Below, in pieces: positions 51,539 to 61,226 of a stretch of DNA of 64,000 nt. A program made the position numbers and the translations under genes. The stretch spans positions 10,028 through 74,027 of the forward strand of contig CAZVJY010000009.1 of NCBI GenBank assembly GCA_964626685.1, written 5' to 3'. The stretch is from RGEC01 sp964626685. GTDB lineage: Bacteria > Bacteroidota > Bacteroidia > NS11-12g > UBA955. The notes under the pieces were generated by a model. It was not told the origin of the DNA and did not search any database. It worked only from the letters and a program-made list of their open reading frames with translations. Numbering within the stretch: the first letter of the stretch is position 1; each line of letters starts with the position of its first letter.

Positions 51539-52237
51539 ATGTCAGGATATTTCATTCTAACCATCATTATGATGCTCCTGAGTCTGGCGGTTCAGCAGAA
51601 ACTGAGGAGCAAGTTCAACCACTACAGAAATTTGCATCTTTCCAATAAACTTTCCGGTAGGGAAATTGCAGAGAAAATGTTGCGTGATCATGGAATTTCA
51701 GGAGTGCAAATCATTCAGGTGGAGGGAGAGTTAACAGATCATTACAATCCCGTAAACCGAACGGTGAACCTGAGCAGGGATGTCTACTATGGCGAAAATG
51801 CTGCCGCAGCAGCCGTTGCTGCTCATGAATGCGGGCACGCTATCCAGCATGCTACGGCATACAGTATGCTTCAACTGCGCAGTAAACTGGTTCCATTGCA
51901 GAATATCAGCGCAACAATTCTGAATGTGGTGGTTTTCGGTGCGGCATTTATTGGTTTCGGAATTGGTGGCAGTTCCCAGCTGATTCTGGGGATCATTTTG
52001 GCATGTTATGCAGTCATTACCCTGTTTGCCCTCGTTACACTTCCCGTAGAGTTTGATGCAAGTAAAAGAGCCCTGCTCTGGATGAAGCAGCACAATATGG
52101 TGTCACAAACAGAGTTGTCGGGTGCGCAGGATAGCCTTAAATGGGCTGCCTTGACCTATGTTGCTGCCGCTGTAGGAGCCCTTGTTAATCTTCTCTATTT
52201 TCTGCTGCAGTTTTTGGGTTCGCATAAAGATGATTAA
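51539..52237 (+). CDS. Zinc metallopeptidase, YugP-like membrane protein
   Basis: A 232-residue membrane protein with the zinc motif AAHECGHAIQH (HExxH-like HECGH), preceded by a LSRDVYYGENAAAAA loop and followed by two or three membrane segments (VVVFGAAFIGFGIGG, LILGIILACYAVITLFALV). It belongs to the family of membrane zinc metallopeptidases (DUF2268/YugP-type). It is in the lon operon and may act on membrane proteins. Confidence 0.85.
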   Translation: MSGYFILTIIMMLLSLAVQQKLRSKFNHYRNLHLSNKLSGREIAEKMLRDHGISGVQIIQVEGELTDHYNPVNRTVNLSRDVYYGENAAAAAVAAHECGHAIQHATAYSMLQLRSKLVPLQNISATILNVVVFGAAFIGFGIGGSSQLILGIILACYAVITLFALVTLPVEFDASKRALLWMKQHNMVSQTELSGAQDSLKWAALTYVAAAVGALVNLLYFLLQFLGSHKDD

Positions 52238-53519
52238 GTTTTTTTGGCTTGTTGCTATGTTGGGTTGCGGTTCCCTGGCAGCCCAGAGGGTACAGCTACC
52301 ACTAAGTGGCAGAGGTATAGATGCAGAATATACCAAAACCATGATGATGGCCAATGTTTTTGAGTTCAGAGGCGATTCGGTTTCAAATCCGCTGGATTTT
52401 GCTTCAGCCAAAATCAGCGACGCCGTAAAATGGAAGAAGGTGAAAGCTCCTGAAATGAGTAAATCCTACAGAAAGGGATTTGTCTGGGTGTTTAGTGCAG
52501 TAAAAACCGATGATTTTTCGGCTAATCACACCCTACTTTTAATAGAAAATCCGGGTTGGACTGCCTACAATACACTAATTTGGACCGACCGAAACCATAA
52601 TTACGATTTGACGGATGACGGTGAACCAGATACCATAAAACCCCACAGCAATGCAATCATTGCAATAGACAATAAGCCGAATGGTTTTAAAATAATGCTG
52701 GAGCATTTTCCGGCATCTCAGTTTAAGCAATTTGCGGTAATGAATGACAAAGCCATGTATCAGTTACAGGGTAGCCGCCTGTTTGCTGGCACTGAAAATT
52801 CTTTTCGAATTCGCAGAATGAATGTGCTATACGGCACCTGGCGGGCAGGTTCGAAAAGTATTGCCATTTGTATAAAAGATGTGAATTGCAATGGGATCTA
52901 CGGCGATGAAGGAGTAGATGAAGCAATGGTTTCTGATGATGGAATTTCATTTCAGAATTTGCAGGCATCTGTTGTGAAAAATGGAAAGGCGTATCTAGAA
53001 TGGAACAGTGCTGCATTTTTTATTGATGAAATTCATCCGGAGGGTGCATACATTCAGTTTAGGTATGATACCAGTGTGGCTTTAAGGTATATTTTAAACA
53101 AAGGCCAGAAGTTACCCAGATTTAGGTATGCGGAACCTACGGCCAAAAACAAAACCCAAAAACGGAGGATACGTAAATTCAAGGGCGAAATGTTGTATTT
53201 ATATGTGTGGCATGATCATTCACCGACGTATATTCAGGACAGCGCAGCATTGCATGCACTGGGCAGAATGGGCACCGGCATAAAGGTACTGATGTTAAAT
53301 TACGGAGCAAGCAGTCAGTATTTACACAGATATTCTAAAAAGTATGAAACAATTGTATTTCAGGGTTTTAGCTCAAATAAAATAAACGATAAATTAAAGA
53401 TCCGAAAAATTCCAACAGGAATATTGGTAAATAAAAAACAAAGAATAATTAAAGTAGCCATTTCTCCTGATGAGACTATAGATTACGTGGGTGAAACCAG
53501 GATTGTACCTAATAAATAG
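52230..53519 (+). CDS. Secreted protein with thioredoxin-like C terminus lacking CxxC
   Basis: A 429-residue protein with a signal peptide (FFWLVAMLGCGSLAAQ). The long N-terminal region contains beta-strands and a LIWTDRNHNYDLTDDGEPD calcium-site-like loop. The last 120 residues resemble a thioredoxin fold: MLYLYVWHDHSPTYIQDSAALHAL and IPTGILVNKKQRIIKVAI with the cis-proline, but the redox cysteines are absent. The frame begins earlier at a TTG; the ATG at 52230 is used and overlaps the metallopeptidase stop by 8 bp. It is probably periplasmic. Confidence 0.65.
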   Translation: MIKFFWLVAMLGCGSLAAQRVQLPLSGRGIDAEYTKTMMMANVFEFRGDSVSNPLDFASAKISDAVKWKKVKAPEMSKSYRKGFVWVFSAVKTDDFSANHTLLLIENPGWTAYNTLIWTDRNHNYDLTDDGEPDTIKPHSNAIIAIDNKPNGFKIMLEHFPASQFKQFAVMNDKAMYQLQGSRLFAGTENSFRIRRMNVLYGTWRAGSKSIAICIKDVNCNGIYGDEGVDEAMVSDDGISFQNLQASVVKNGKAYLEWNSAAFFIDEIHPEGAYIQFRYDTSVALRYILNKGQKLPRFRYAEPTAKNKTQKRRIRKFKGEMLYLYVWHDHSPTYIQDSAALHALGRMGTGIKVLMLNYGASSQYLHRYSKKYETIVFQGFSSNKINDKLKIRKIPTGILVNKKQRIIKVAISPDETIDYVGETRIVPNK

Positions 53520-53563
53520 GTTTTTTGATTCAAAAACAATAATATTGCATCTTAATCTTAGCT

Positions 53564-54499
53564 ATGAATAAAAATGTTTTAGCTGCTGTTTTGGGAGTGT
53601 TATTAATCGCTTCCATTGGCGGAAATGCTTACTTTTACTCCAAAAAAGGAGAAACAGCAAAGGCAGTTCAGGAAAAATTGCAGGTATTACAAATGAAAGA
53701 CTCACTTCAGCGTGAGTTGCAGCGCATGGAAGACTCTTTGCGCCCTTTGCTTTCCAGCTACCAGGAAGAAAATGCGAGGTTGACAGGGAAAATTGAAGAA
53801 CTTGAAGGTCCCAATAATCCTAAAGTAGTTGAATTGATGGGACAAATTAACTCGCTTCGCGCCATCATTGCCCGCTCGGGTGTGCCTACAGCTTCTACCA
53901 GTGGTGGAAAAACCGCATCTATAAGCAAAGAAGATCAGAAAAAGCTGTCTGAGTTGAAAAAACAGCTTGAAGAGAAGCAAAAGGAAATATCGGATCTGAT
54001 GTCGAAAATCGCTGCCCTGACCAAAGAAGTTGAATCTGAGAAAGCCGGTAAAGTAGCACTCATAGAGGAAAACGCAGACATGAAAGACCGCATCAACAAA
54101 GGTGCAATTCCACAGTTTGGTTCTCTGCTTACAACCGGTATTGGCAAAAAAGGTGATTTGCAGGTAGAGACAACCAAAGCAAAAAGTGCCGAAAAACTCC
54201 GTGTTTCTTTTGATGTAATTGAAAATTCCTTTATTAAAGAACCAATGGAAGAGGAAGTAACCATTCGCATTATTGGTCCTCAAGGTGAAGTGCTGACTTC
54301 AGGAAACAAAGGCTTTGCTGACAAAAGCAGTCTCTTTAGCATCAAACAAACCATTATTTCAGATGGTGAAAAAAACGTGGTAAAATGGTATTATCCATCA
54401 TCAGGTACACTTGCAGGTCAGCTTAAGAAAGGCAAATACAGCACGGAATTGTGGACACGCGGGTTGCTGAAGCAGAAAAATACTTTTGAACTGTACTAA
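53564..54499 (+). CDS. Membrane-anchored coiled-coil protein
   Basis: A 311-residue protein with one N-terminal membrane helix (VLAAVLGVLLIASIGGNAYFY), a coiled coil over about residues 30-180 (QVLQMKDSLQRELQRMEDSL, ELKKQLEEKQKEISDLM) and a beta-rich C-terminal domain (KLRVSFDVIENSFIKEP, EVTIRIIGPQGEVL). It lies 44 bp after the lon operon genes and ends at a strong terminator. Function is unknown; it could be a cell-envelope scaffold. Confidence 0.75.
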   Translation: MNKNVLAAVLGVLLIASIGGNAYFYSKKGETAKAVQEKLQVLQMKDSLQRELQRMEDSLRPLLSSYQEENARLTGKIEELEGPNNPKVVELMGQINSLRAIIARSGVPTASTSGGKTASISKEDQKKLSELKKQLEEKQKEISDLMSKIAALTKEVESEKAGKVALIEENADMKDRINKGAIPQFGSLLTTGIGKKGDLQVETTKAKSAEKLRVSFDVIENSFIKEPMEEEVTIRIIGPQGEVLTSGNKGFADKSSLFSIKQTIISDGEKNVVKWYYPSSGTLAGQLKKGKYSTELWTRGLLKQKNTFELY

Positions 54500-54518
54500 G
54501 CAGAATCAACTACAAAAC

Positions 54519-54549
54519 AAAAATCCCTGGCCTAAGGCCGGGGATTTTT
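54519..54549. terminator. Bidirectional terminator between two convergent genes
   Basis: AAAAATCCCTGGCC pairs with GGCCGGGGATTTTT around TAA, one G-T mismatch. It serves the coiled-coil gene on the plus strand and overlaps the 3' end of the GNAT/Mom-like gene on the minus strand. Confidence 0.85.
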
Positions 54550-55278
54550 TATGCGTATCAGTTTTATATTTCCAAGGTTGTTTTTTAAAACCCAGTCATC
54601 CGGATAGTCCGGTATTTTGCCCGCCAGAGTGCGCCGACCGGATTTTTTATGTACCAGAAATTGCAGGGGAGGTGTTTCGCCTGTTTTTTCAAAACCCAGG
54701 GTGAAATAGGATTTCCCATCTGTCCACTCTTTGTCGGCATAGGTCATGAGGTGGTTTACCTCATATTCTCGGCAAAATGTATTTAGCAGTTTGTCCAGAC
54801 CACCTGTAATACGGATTCCTGTTTTGCTGGCAAACCGGGTTAGTTCTGCGCTTTTATAGGTTTGGTTATCTGCAGTACGAAAGGTTCTGCACTTGCTGAA
54901 CAATCCTACCGAGATTAGTTCATCCCTGAAAAACAGGCCGTATTTGAAATATGAATTAACAAAACCTCCAATATGATATTGGTCTAAAAACAACTTTGAT
55001 GTTGCCACGTCGATGCGTTTAACAAGGCATTGCCTTCCATGAATTCGCTGTGCCTTGCCGGTCAGTGAAAGCAGGCGGTTAATCACAGCCACCCTGCGGC
55101 TTAGCCAAATATCCTCGTGAATTACGATACAATCCTTAGTCGAATCCCTTTCAGGGTTTTCATCAGTGGGAACATAGAGAACCGTCAAACCCGATTCATG
55201 CCTGAATAACCTTTGTTTGGGCATAGGGTTAAACCCCATTTCACACAGGGCTTGGGATACATCCTGCAGATGCGTCAT
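54532..55278 (-). CDS. GNAT/Mom-like protein related to Hef-type homing endonuclease C termini
   Basis: A 248-residue protein. The middle shows FLDQYHIGGFVNSYFKYGLFF, LISVGLFSKCRTF, AELTRFASKTGIRITGGLDKLL, LMTYADKEWTDGKSYFTLGFEKTG. This pattern resembles the GNAT-fold C-terminal domain found in Hef-like homing endonucleases and in Mom-type proteins. No nuclease motif is visible, so it is not a complete homing enzyme. It starts 12 bp after the RND permease stop on the same strand, an odd companion for efflux genes. Confidence 0.5.
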   Translation of the reverse strand: MTHLQDVSQALCEMGFNPMPKQRLFRHESGLTVLYVPTDENPERDSTKDCIVIHEDIWLSRRVAVINRLLSLTGKAQRIHGRQCLVKRIDVATSKLFLDQYHIGGFVNSYFKYGLFFRDELISVGLFSKCRTFRTADNQTYKSAELTRFASKTGIRITGGLDKLLNTFCREYEVNHLMTYADKEWTDGKSYFTLGFEKTGETPPLQFLVHKKSGRRTLAGKIPDYPDDWVLKNNLGNIKLIRIKNPRP

Positions 55279-55290
55279 GGCCCGGAACGG

Positions 55291-58200
55291 TTAAACTTCC
55301 AGGTTGTCCAGCGCATCCGGTGAAGTGTTTTCATCCGGATTGTATACTTTACCAAACCAGCCAAACACTTTTACTTTAATTCTCTCATTAAGCAGATACA
55401 TGGCAGGAACCAGAACCAGTGTGAGGAAAGTAGAGAAGCCAAGTCCAAAAATCATGGTCCAGCTCAGTGGGCCCCAGAAGGCTACGCTGTCTCCACCCAG
55501 ATAAATATGTGGATTGAACTCCGTGAAGAGTTTGGCAAAGTCCATATTTAGGCCTACGGCAAGCGGAATCAATCCAAGAATGGTTGCTCCGGCTGTGAGC
55601 AACACTGGAGTCATGCGTGTTCTGCCGGCTTCAATGATGGCTTCTTTCAACGGCACACCTTTAGAACGCAACAAATCTGTGAATTCAACCAACAGAATAC
55701 CATTGCGCACTACTATACCTGCCAGTGCAACTACACCAATACCGGTCATGACCACGGAGAAATCCATGTTAAAGATGGCGAAACCAAGCAATACACCGAT
55801 GATGGAAAAGAAGATGGCTGTCAAAATAAGAATAGGTTTGCTGGTAGAGTTGAACTGTGTTACCAGAATAAGAATAATCAAACCAATGGAGGCAAGCATG
55901 GCCATTCCCAGGAATGACTGGGTTTCTTTTTGCTCTTCTTGTTCGCCCGTCATCACAATTTCTACGCCGTCGCGGTTTCCAAAGTTGTTGATGGCTGTTT
56001 GAACCTGTTCAACCACCTCATTGGGCGCATAGCCGGGCAGTGCATTGCTGGCCAGCGTAATTACCCTTTTCTGGTTGAGCCTGTTTATACCTCCATAGGT
56101 ATTGCTGTACTCAACTGTGGCTACAGCTGATAGCGGAACCTGCCTAAGCATGCCGCCCATGTTCATATCACGGTAAACAATCTTCATGTTAAGCAGTGCG
56201 TCAAGGTTGTTTGATTGTTCCTTGCTCACCCTTACCATAATGGGATAGTCTTCATTTGCGTCTTTGAACTTACTGGCTTCTGCACCAAAGATGGAGTTTC
56301 GCAGAGCCATACCAATCTGCGCGGTGGATATTCCCTGTCTGTTTGCTCTTTCCCGGTCAATTTTAACAATAATTTCGGGCTTGCTGCTGATAAAGTCGCT
56401 TTTAAGCTCTTCCACACCCGGAATCTGCTGGTTGTCGAGATAGCTTTTCAGATCCGCTGCTGTTTTTACAAGTGTATTAAACTCATCACCGCGAATTTCT
56501 ATATTCACTACCTTACCAACTGGCGGGCCATTTCTTTCGGGTTCCACTACAATATCCACACCGGCAACCGGTTTGATGCCTGTGCGAATTTTTTCAAGCA
56601 GTTCCTGGGTGCTTTTGCCACCGCGCTTGCTGAATTCAACAAAAGCAACGGTGATTTTCCCTTTGTTACTGGCAACCGAACGGTCTCCGCTGTTTGGATC
56701 GGTTGCACCCACGGCTACATTGGATATCAGACTTTCAACCACGGGATTCTTCTTGCCTACAATTCCAAAAACATCGGTTTCTATTTTCTTAACGATACTA
56801 TCGGTAAACTGGGCAGATGTGCCCACCGGTGTTGTTATGTATATATAGGTAAAATTGGGCTCAGCCTGCGGGAAGAAAACAACCCCCGGCCTGCGAAGTC
56901 CGGTAATGATAAATGAAAGAATCATCAGCACCAGTGTGCCGCTGAGAAGCAGTACAGGTCTTTTGCCAACGAGAGCCCATGAAATAATGCGTTTGTAGTA
57001 ATCCTGTACTTTGGGCCATGTGCTGTGCTGAAAACGATAAATAACACCTTCAAGCCAGAAGTGATGGAGTGCATACAATAAAAACAGCACCGCAATAAAA
57101 TTGCCAAGTCCCATTCCTCCTATGATGTAACCAAAAATGGTTAGCACGAGGAATACCAAACCGGTTTTTTTGAAAGCCTTTGTTATGCCTGGTTTCTTGC
57201 TATGATCATTTTCGTTGTGTGTCATAAAATCAACGGCAAAAACCGGGTTGATAATGTAGGCAACAAGAAGAGAGGCCAGCAAGGTGATGATGAGCGTAAC
57301 CGGCAGGAAAAACATGAATTTACCTACAATTCCCTGCCAGAAAGCCAGCGGTACAAAAGGAGCCAGGGTGGTGAGGGTTCCACTTAATACGGGAAGAAAA
57401 ACTTCGCCGGCCGCTTTTTTGGCTGCAGTAACAATAGGAATCTTACCTTTTCCCTGAGAGAAAATGCGGTGGGTGTTTTCGATAACGACAATTGCATCAT
57501 CCACAACAATACCCAGTGCCAGCAAAAAGCTGAACAATACAATCATATTCAGACTGAACCCGAGTGTTGGCATGACCAGAAATGCAAGGAACATACTCAG
57601 CGGAACACTGAGCCCGACAAATATGGCATTGGTGGCACCCATAAAGAACATGAGAATGAGTGTTACGAGAATAAAACCAATGATAATGGTATTAATCAGG
57701 TCGTGCAGGGTGATTCTTGTCTGGGTGCTTTGGTCGCCGGTGAAAACTACTTTCACATTTTCCGGGAATATTTTGTTTTTGTAGAGTTCATCCACAATGG
57801 CATGGCACTTGTCGCTGGCTTCAATCAGGTTTTCGCCTGAACGCTTAATAATGTTTAATGTAATCACAGGATTGCCTTCCAGTCGGGCATAACTTTCTTT
57901 TTCCGCGTAACCGTCTTTTACTTCGGCCACATCCCGGAGATAGAGGGTAGCTCCTGCACCACTGCGGATGATAATGTTTTCTACATCCTGTTTAGATTGG
58001 AATTCACCACTCACACTCAAGGATCTTTTCATCCTGTCAACATCAATATTCCCGCCTGCAATACGCATATTTTCGTACTGAATGGCTCGGCTTACATCTT
58101 CCAGTGCAAGTCCGGCCGCACCCATTTTTGCCAGATCCAGGTTTACCTGAATTTCCCTGTCAAGTCCACCGACCATATCTACACGTGTAATTTCTGACAG

Positions 58201-58716
58201 GCTTTCCATGCGGTCTTTTGCTATTTCAGCGTATTTTTTCAGGGTGGATAAGTCACAATCGCCGCTGATATTGACATACAGAATCGGCATGTCGCTGAAG
58301 TTAACCTCCATTACAGTGGGATCGGTTTTCAAATCGTTTGGCAGTTCTGCACGCGCTTTGTCAACCTCATCCTTAACCTTTCGCTTGGCTTCATCAACCT
58401 TAACATCGGTATTGAATTCCACCGTAATGATGGAGAAGTCCTGAATACTCTGGCTTTTCAGTTTTTTTACCCCGCTGATGGATTTTATCTTCTTCTCAAT
58501 GGGCTTGGTAATCAGGTTTTCAATATCCTTGGGAGAGGAGCCTGGATAAATTGTCTGAACATAGATGGTAGGAATAACAATATCAGGGAATTGTTCCTTT
58601 GGCAGTTTTATGTACGAAAGAATACCTGCAACAGACAGGAAAAATGTAAGAATGTAAATGCTGGTTTTGTTGTCAATACTCCAGCTGGTAGGTTTAAACT
58701 CCTTAAATGGGTTCAT
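55291..58716 (-). CDS. RND efflux transporter permease (AcrB/HAE1-like)
   Basis: An about 1141-residue inner-membrane permease. It has the proton-relay aspartates in LALGIVVDDAIVVIENTHRI, SVPLSMFLAFLVMP, and two large periplasmic loops, e.g. IYVQTIYPGSSPKDIE and VTIEFNTDVKVDEAKR-like. Twelve or so membrane segments are visible. It exports drugs or lipids with the adaptor and TolC-like genes upstream. An extra stretch of about 80 residues between two membrane segments (about residues 500-575) makes it longer than AcrB. The ATG at 58716 is used over 58743, 7 bp after the adaptor stop. Confidence 0.95.
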   Translation of the reverse strand: MNPFKEFKPTSWSIDNKTSIYILTFFLSVAGILSYIKLPKEQFPDIVIPTIYVQTIYPGSSPKDIENLITKPIEKKIKSISGVKKLKSQSIQDFSIITVEFNTDVKVDEAKRKVKDEVDKARAELPNDLKTDPTVMEVNFSDMPILYVNISGDCDLSTLKKYAEIAKDRMESLSEITRVDMVGGLDREIQVNLDLAKMGAAGLALEDVSRAIQYENMRIAGGNIDVDRMKRSLSVSGEFQSKQDVENIIIRSGAGATLYLRDVAEVKDGYAEKESYARLEGNPVITLNIIKRSGENLIEASDKCHAIVDELYKNKIFPENVKVVFTGDQSTQTRITLHDLINTIIIGFILVTLILMFFMGATNAIFVGLSVPLSMFLAFLVMPTLGFSLNMIVLFSFLLALGIVVDDAIVVIENTHRIFSQGKGKIPIVTAAKKAAGEVFLPVLSGTLTTLAPFVPLAFWQGIVGKFMFFLPVTLIITLLASLLVAYIINPVFAVDFMTHNENDHSKKPGITKAFKKTGLVFLVLTIFGYIIGGMGLGNFIAVLFLLYALHHFWLEGVIYRFQHSTWPKVQDYYKRIISWALVGKRPVLLLSGTLVLMILSFIITGLRRPGVVFFPQAEPNFTYIYITTPVGTSAQFTDSIVKKIETDVFGIVGKKNPVVESLISNVAVGATDPNSGDRSVASNKGKITVAFVEFSKRGGKSTQELLEKIRTGIKPVAGVDIVVEPERNGPPVGKVVNIEIRGDEFNTLVKTAADLKSYLDNQQIPGVEELKSDFISSKPEIIVKIDRERANRQGISTAQIGMALRNSIFGAEASKFKDANEDYPIMVRVSKEQSNNLDALLNMKIVYRDMNMGGMLRQVPLSAVATVEYSNTYGGINRLNQKRVITLASNALPGYAPNEVVEQVQTAINNFGNRDGVEIVMTGEQEEQKETQSFLGMAMLASIGLIILILVTQFNSTSKPILILTAIFFSIIGVLLGFAIFNMDFSVVMTGIGVVALAGIVVRNGILLVEFTDLLRSKGVPLKEAIIEAGRTRMTPVLLTAGATILGLIPLAVGLNMDFAKLFTEFNPHIYLGGDSVAFWGPLSWTMIFGLGFSTFLTLVLVPAMYLLNERIKVKVFGWFGKVYNPDENTSPDALDNLEV

Positions 58717-58723
58717 GGTCTGC

Positions 58724-59854
58724 TTATTTTCCTGCTGCCTCAATGATTTGTCCGTCGTTCAACTCCTGGAAACCAGTGATAATGATTTCATCACCGGATT
58801 TAATTCCGTCCAGAATTTCCGTTCTGCTTTCACCGGTATGTCCGGTTTTTACCAGGCGTTTTGAAGCAATTTGCTTTCCGTTTTGTGTGGTTTTAACCAT
58901 CACATATTTTTCATCTACACCGCTAGTAATGGCATTGGTGGGTACAGTAACTGCATTGTTATTGCGGTAGTCAGCAATTTTTAGTTTTGCCAGCATATTG
59001 GGTTTAACATCGTTAACACCGCTGAGTATGATTTCAATTCTGAATGAACGGTTCAGGGGGTCAATTACCCTTGAGGCAAACGATATGGTGCTCTCCACGG
59101 TTTTATTGATGTCGGAGAAGATTACATTCACTTTATCGCCTTTGTTGATTTTTCCTGAATAGGATTCAGCGACATCTGCCACTACTTTCAGATTACTTAA
59201 GTTTACCACTTTAAACATAGGGATACCGGGAGCAGCAGCCTGTCCAATTTTGGTATCCACGCTTTCAACTGTGCCGCTGATGGGAGCTTTAACAATATAC
59301 ATGGAAAGCTGAGCATCCAGTGTAGCAAGGTTTTTCTCCAGTGCTTCCTTTTGGTTTTTAGCGGAAAGATATTGAATTTCCGTTCCTACGCCTTGCTGCC
59401 ATAGTCTTTTCTGTTTTTCGAAAAGTGTGTTAGCAAAAGAAAGCTGCTGTTCAATCTGAGCACGACTTTGTTTTAATGTGCTGTTGTCCATGTATGCCAG
59501 TGCCTGTCCGGCAGAAACGGCATCACCGGCCTTGACCATCACACGGGTAACGGTACCCGGAAGCTGCGCAGTAGCAATGGTGCTTTGTTCAGCATCAGCC
59601 TTGCCTTCAATATTTAGGTAGGTTTCAAAAGCACCGGCTTCGATAACCTCTGTTTCAACCAGTTTGCTTTTGTCTTTTTTAGGTTCAAGTGCCAATATTT
59701 CATTCTCAAGCTTTTGGGCTCGGTTTTGAAGGCCGGCAATTTCTTTTTTAATTTTTTCAAGTTCTTCGCGCTTTTGCTGCACATCACTTTTTTTCCCGCC
59801 ACAGGCATGAATCAGAAGTACGGCGCCGAGTAGTATGAAAGATTGTATTCTCAT
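58724..59854 (-). CDS. RND efflux periplasmic adaptor (membrane fusion protein)
   Basis: A 376-residue lipoprotein (SFILLGAVLLIHACGGKK) with an N-terminal coiled coil (VQQKREELEKIKKEIAGLQ), lipoyl-type TVTRVMVKAGDAVSAGQ, a second coiled-coil stretch, APISGTVESVDTKIGQ and a beta-barrel domain. It bridges the permease and the outer-membrane channel. It follows tolC after 16 bp in the same operon. Confidence 0.93.
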   Translation of the reverse strand: MRIQSFILLGAVLLIHACGGKKSDVQQKREELEKIKKEIAGLQNRAQKLENEILALEPKKDKSKLVETEVIEAGAFETYLNIEGKADAEQSTIATAQLPGTVTRVMVKAGDAVSAGQALAYMDNSTLKQSRAQIEQQLSFANTLFEKQKRLWQQGVGTEIQYLSAKNQKEALEKNLATLDAQLSMYIVKAPISGTVESVDTKIGQAAAPGIPMFKVVNLSNLKVVADVAESYSGKINKGDKVNVIFSDINKTVESTISFASRVIDPLNRSFRIEIILSGVNDVKPNMLAKLKIADYRNNNAVTVPTNAITSGVDEKYVMVKTTQNGKQIASKRLVKTGHTGESRTEILDGIKSGDEIIITGFQELNDGQIIEAAGK

Positions 59855-59870
59855 GATTTTTATTACTTTT

Positions 59871-61226
59871 TTATTTTAAAATTTCGTTTCCGAGTGCTTT
59901 TTTTAGTTCCAGTTTTGCCATCACCAGATCATACAGCGCATTCAGGTAGTTTGCTTGCCCTGTTTTTAAGTCGGTTTCAGCCTGTAGTAATTCAAGAGCG
60001 CTGCCTACACCTTCTTTGTATTTGAATACGGTGCTGGCGTAAATATTATTAGCCAGTTGCACATTTTGTTTTTGTACTGCCACCATTTCCAATTGGGTTT
60101 GGTATGTTTTCATGGCATTTTCATATTCCATGTTTGCCGCATTTTGAAAAGTTTTCATGTCATTGATGGTTTTGGTGCGCCTGATTTTCACATCGGCTAA
60201 AGCCGCTTTGGTTCGGAGTCCGTCAAACAGCGACATACTCAGGTTTAAACCAAATGCAGTGCTGGGAACCCAGTTGTTGTTGGGTGTTAGGTTTGACTGA
60301 AAAAAGTTGAATTCTGGGCGCTGGGTTGTTTGCTGGTGCTGTAAAAAACCAACCAGGGTAGGGAACCGGCCCACTTTATAACGTTTTTCTTCAAGATAAC
60401 TGATCGAAAGACTCTGGTTTAACAGCTGATATTCGAACCTGTTTTTAATATCGAAAGATTCATTACCGACCGGAATGGTTTTGTCCAGCGTTTCCAGATC
60501 GTCGGAGAGTGCCACCGGAGTTTCAACAGGCATTCCCATTTGGATTTTCAGCAGATTTAGTGAAGCGGCTGAGGCCAGCAGCAGTTTTTCTTTTTGAACT
60601 TTTAGATTTGTAAGGCTGAATTCAAGGCGCTGCACATCCAGCTTTTCTGCAAAACCTTCTTTGTTGAGCGCTTTCACATCATTCAGGCTTTTTTCAAGCA
60701 GTGCAATATTGCTATTGATGAGGGCAATGTTCTTTTGCAGTGTCAGCGTCATTAGGTAAGCTTTTGACACGTTTAGTGCAACGTCACTGCGGGTTTTTCC
60801 TGCCATTGTTCTACTTATATCCATTACTTCACGAGCTGCTTTTAACCCTAGCAAAAAAGTTCCGCTGTATATCAGCTGATTCATGCTTACTGTTGCATTT
60901 GAGGCAATAGGCTGCTGAAATTGCAGAAACACATAGTCAGGAGCACCCGGGCTTGGAAAGAAGTTTTTTACCCAGTTCCCGGGAACCTGCGTGTACTGCA
61001 TAAAGTTGGCATTGACAGATACCTGAGGCAATCCTGCGGCAGTTACCTGATTTACAGCCTGTCGGCTGATTTCAACATCAGCTGCGGCATTCTGAATGGC
61101 GGCGCTGTTACTTTCTGCAAAGCGCAGTGCATCAGCCAGACTCATTTTTAGGGTGTCCTGCCCGCAAAGCGGACGGCTGAAGTACATTGCCAAAAGCGGC
61201 ACGATAATTCTATATACGGTATTCAT
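59871..61226 (-). CDS. TolC family outer membrane efflux protein
   Basis: A 451-residue protein with a signal peptide (IVPLLAMYFSRPLCGQ). Long helices (DALRFAESNSAAIQNAAADVEISRQ-like; FAEKLDVQRLEFSLTNLKVQKEKL) alternate with short strands in the two-fold repeat of TolC. It forms the outer-membrane duct of the RND pump. The ATG at 61226 overlaps the TetR stop (TGATG). Confidence 0.92.
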   Translation of the reverse strand: MNTVYRIIVPLLAMYFSRPLCGQDTLKMSLADALRFAESNSAAIQNAAADVEISRQAVNQVTAAGLPQVSVNANFMQYTQVPGNWVKNFFPSPGAPDYVFLQFQQPIASNATVSMNQLIYSGTFLLGLKAAREVMDISRTMAGKTRSDVALNVSKAYLMTLTLQKNIALINSNIALLEKSLNDVKALNKEGFAEKLDVQRLEFSLTNLKVQKEKLLLASAASLNLLKIQMGMPVETPVALSDDLETLDKTIPVGNESFDIKNRFEYQLLNQSLSISYLEEKRYKVGRFPTLVGFLQHQQTTQRPEFNFFQSNLTPNNNWVPSTAFGLNLSMSLFDGLRTKAALADVKIRRTKTINDMKTFQNAANMEYENAMKTYQTQLEMVAVQKQNVQLANNIYASTVFKYKEGVGSALELLQAETDLKTGQANYLNALYDLVMAKLELKKALGNEILK

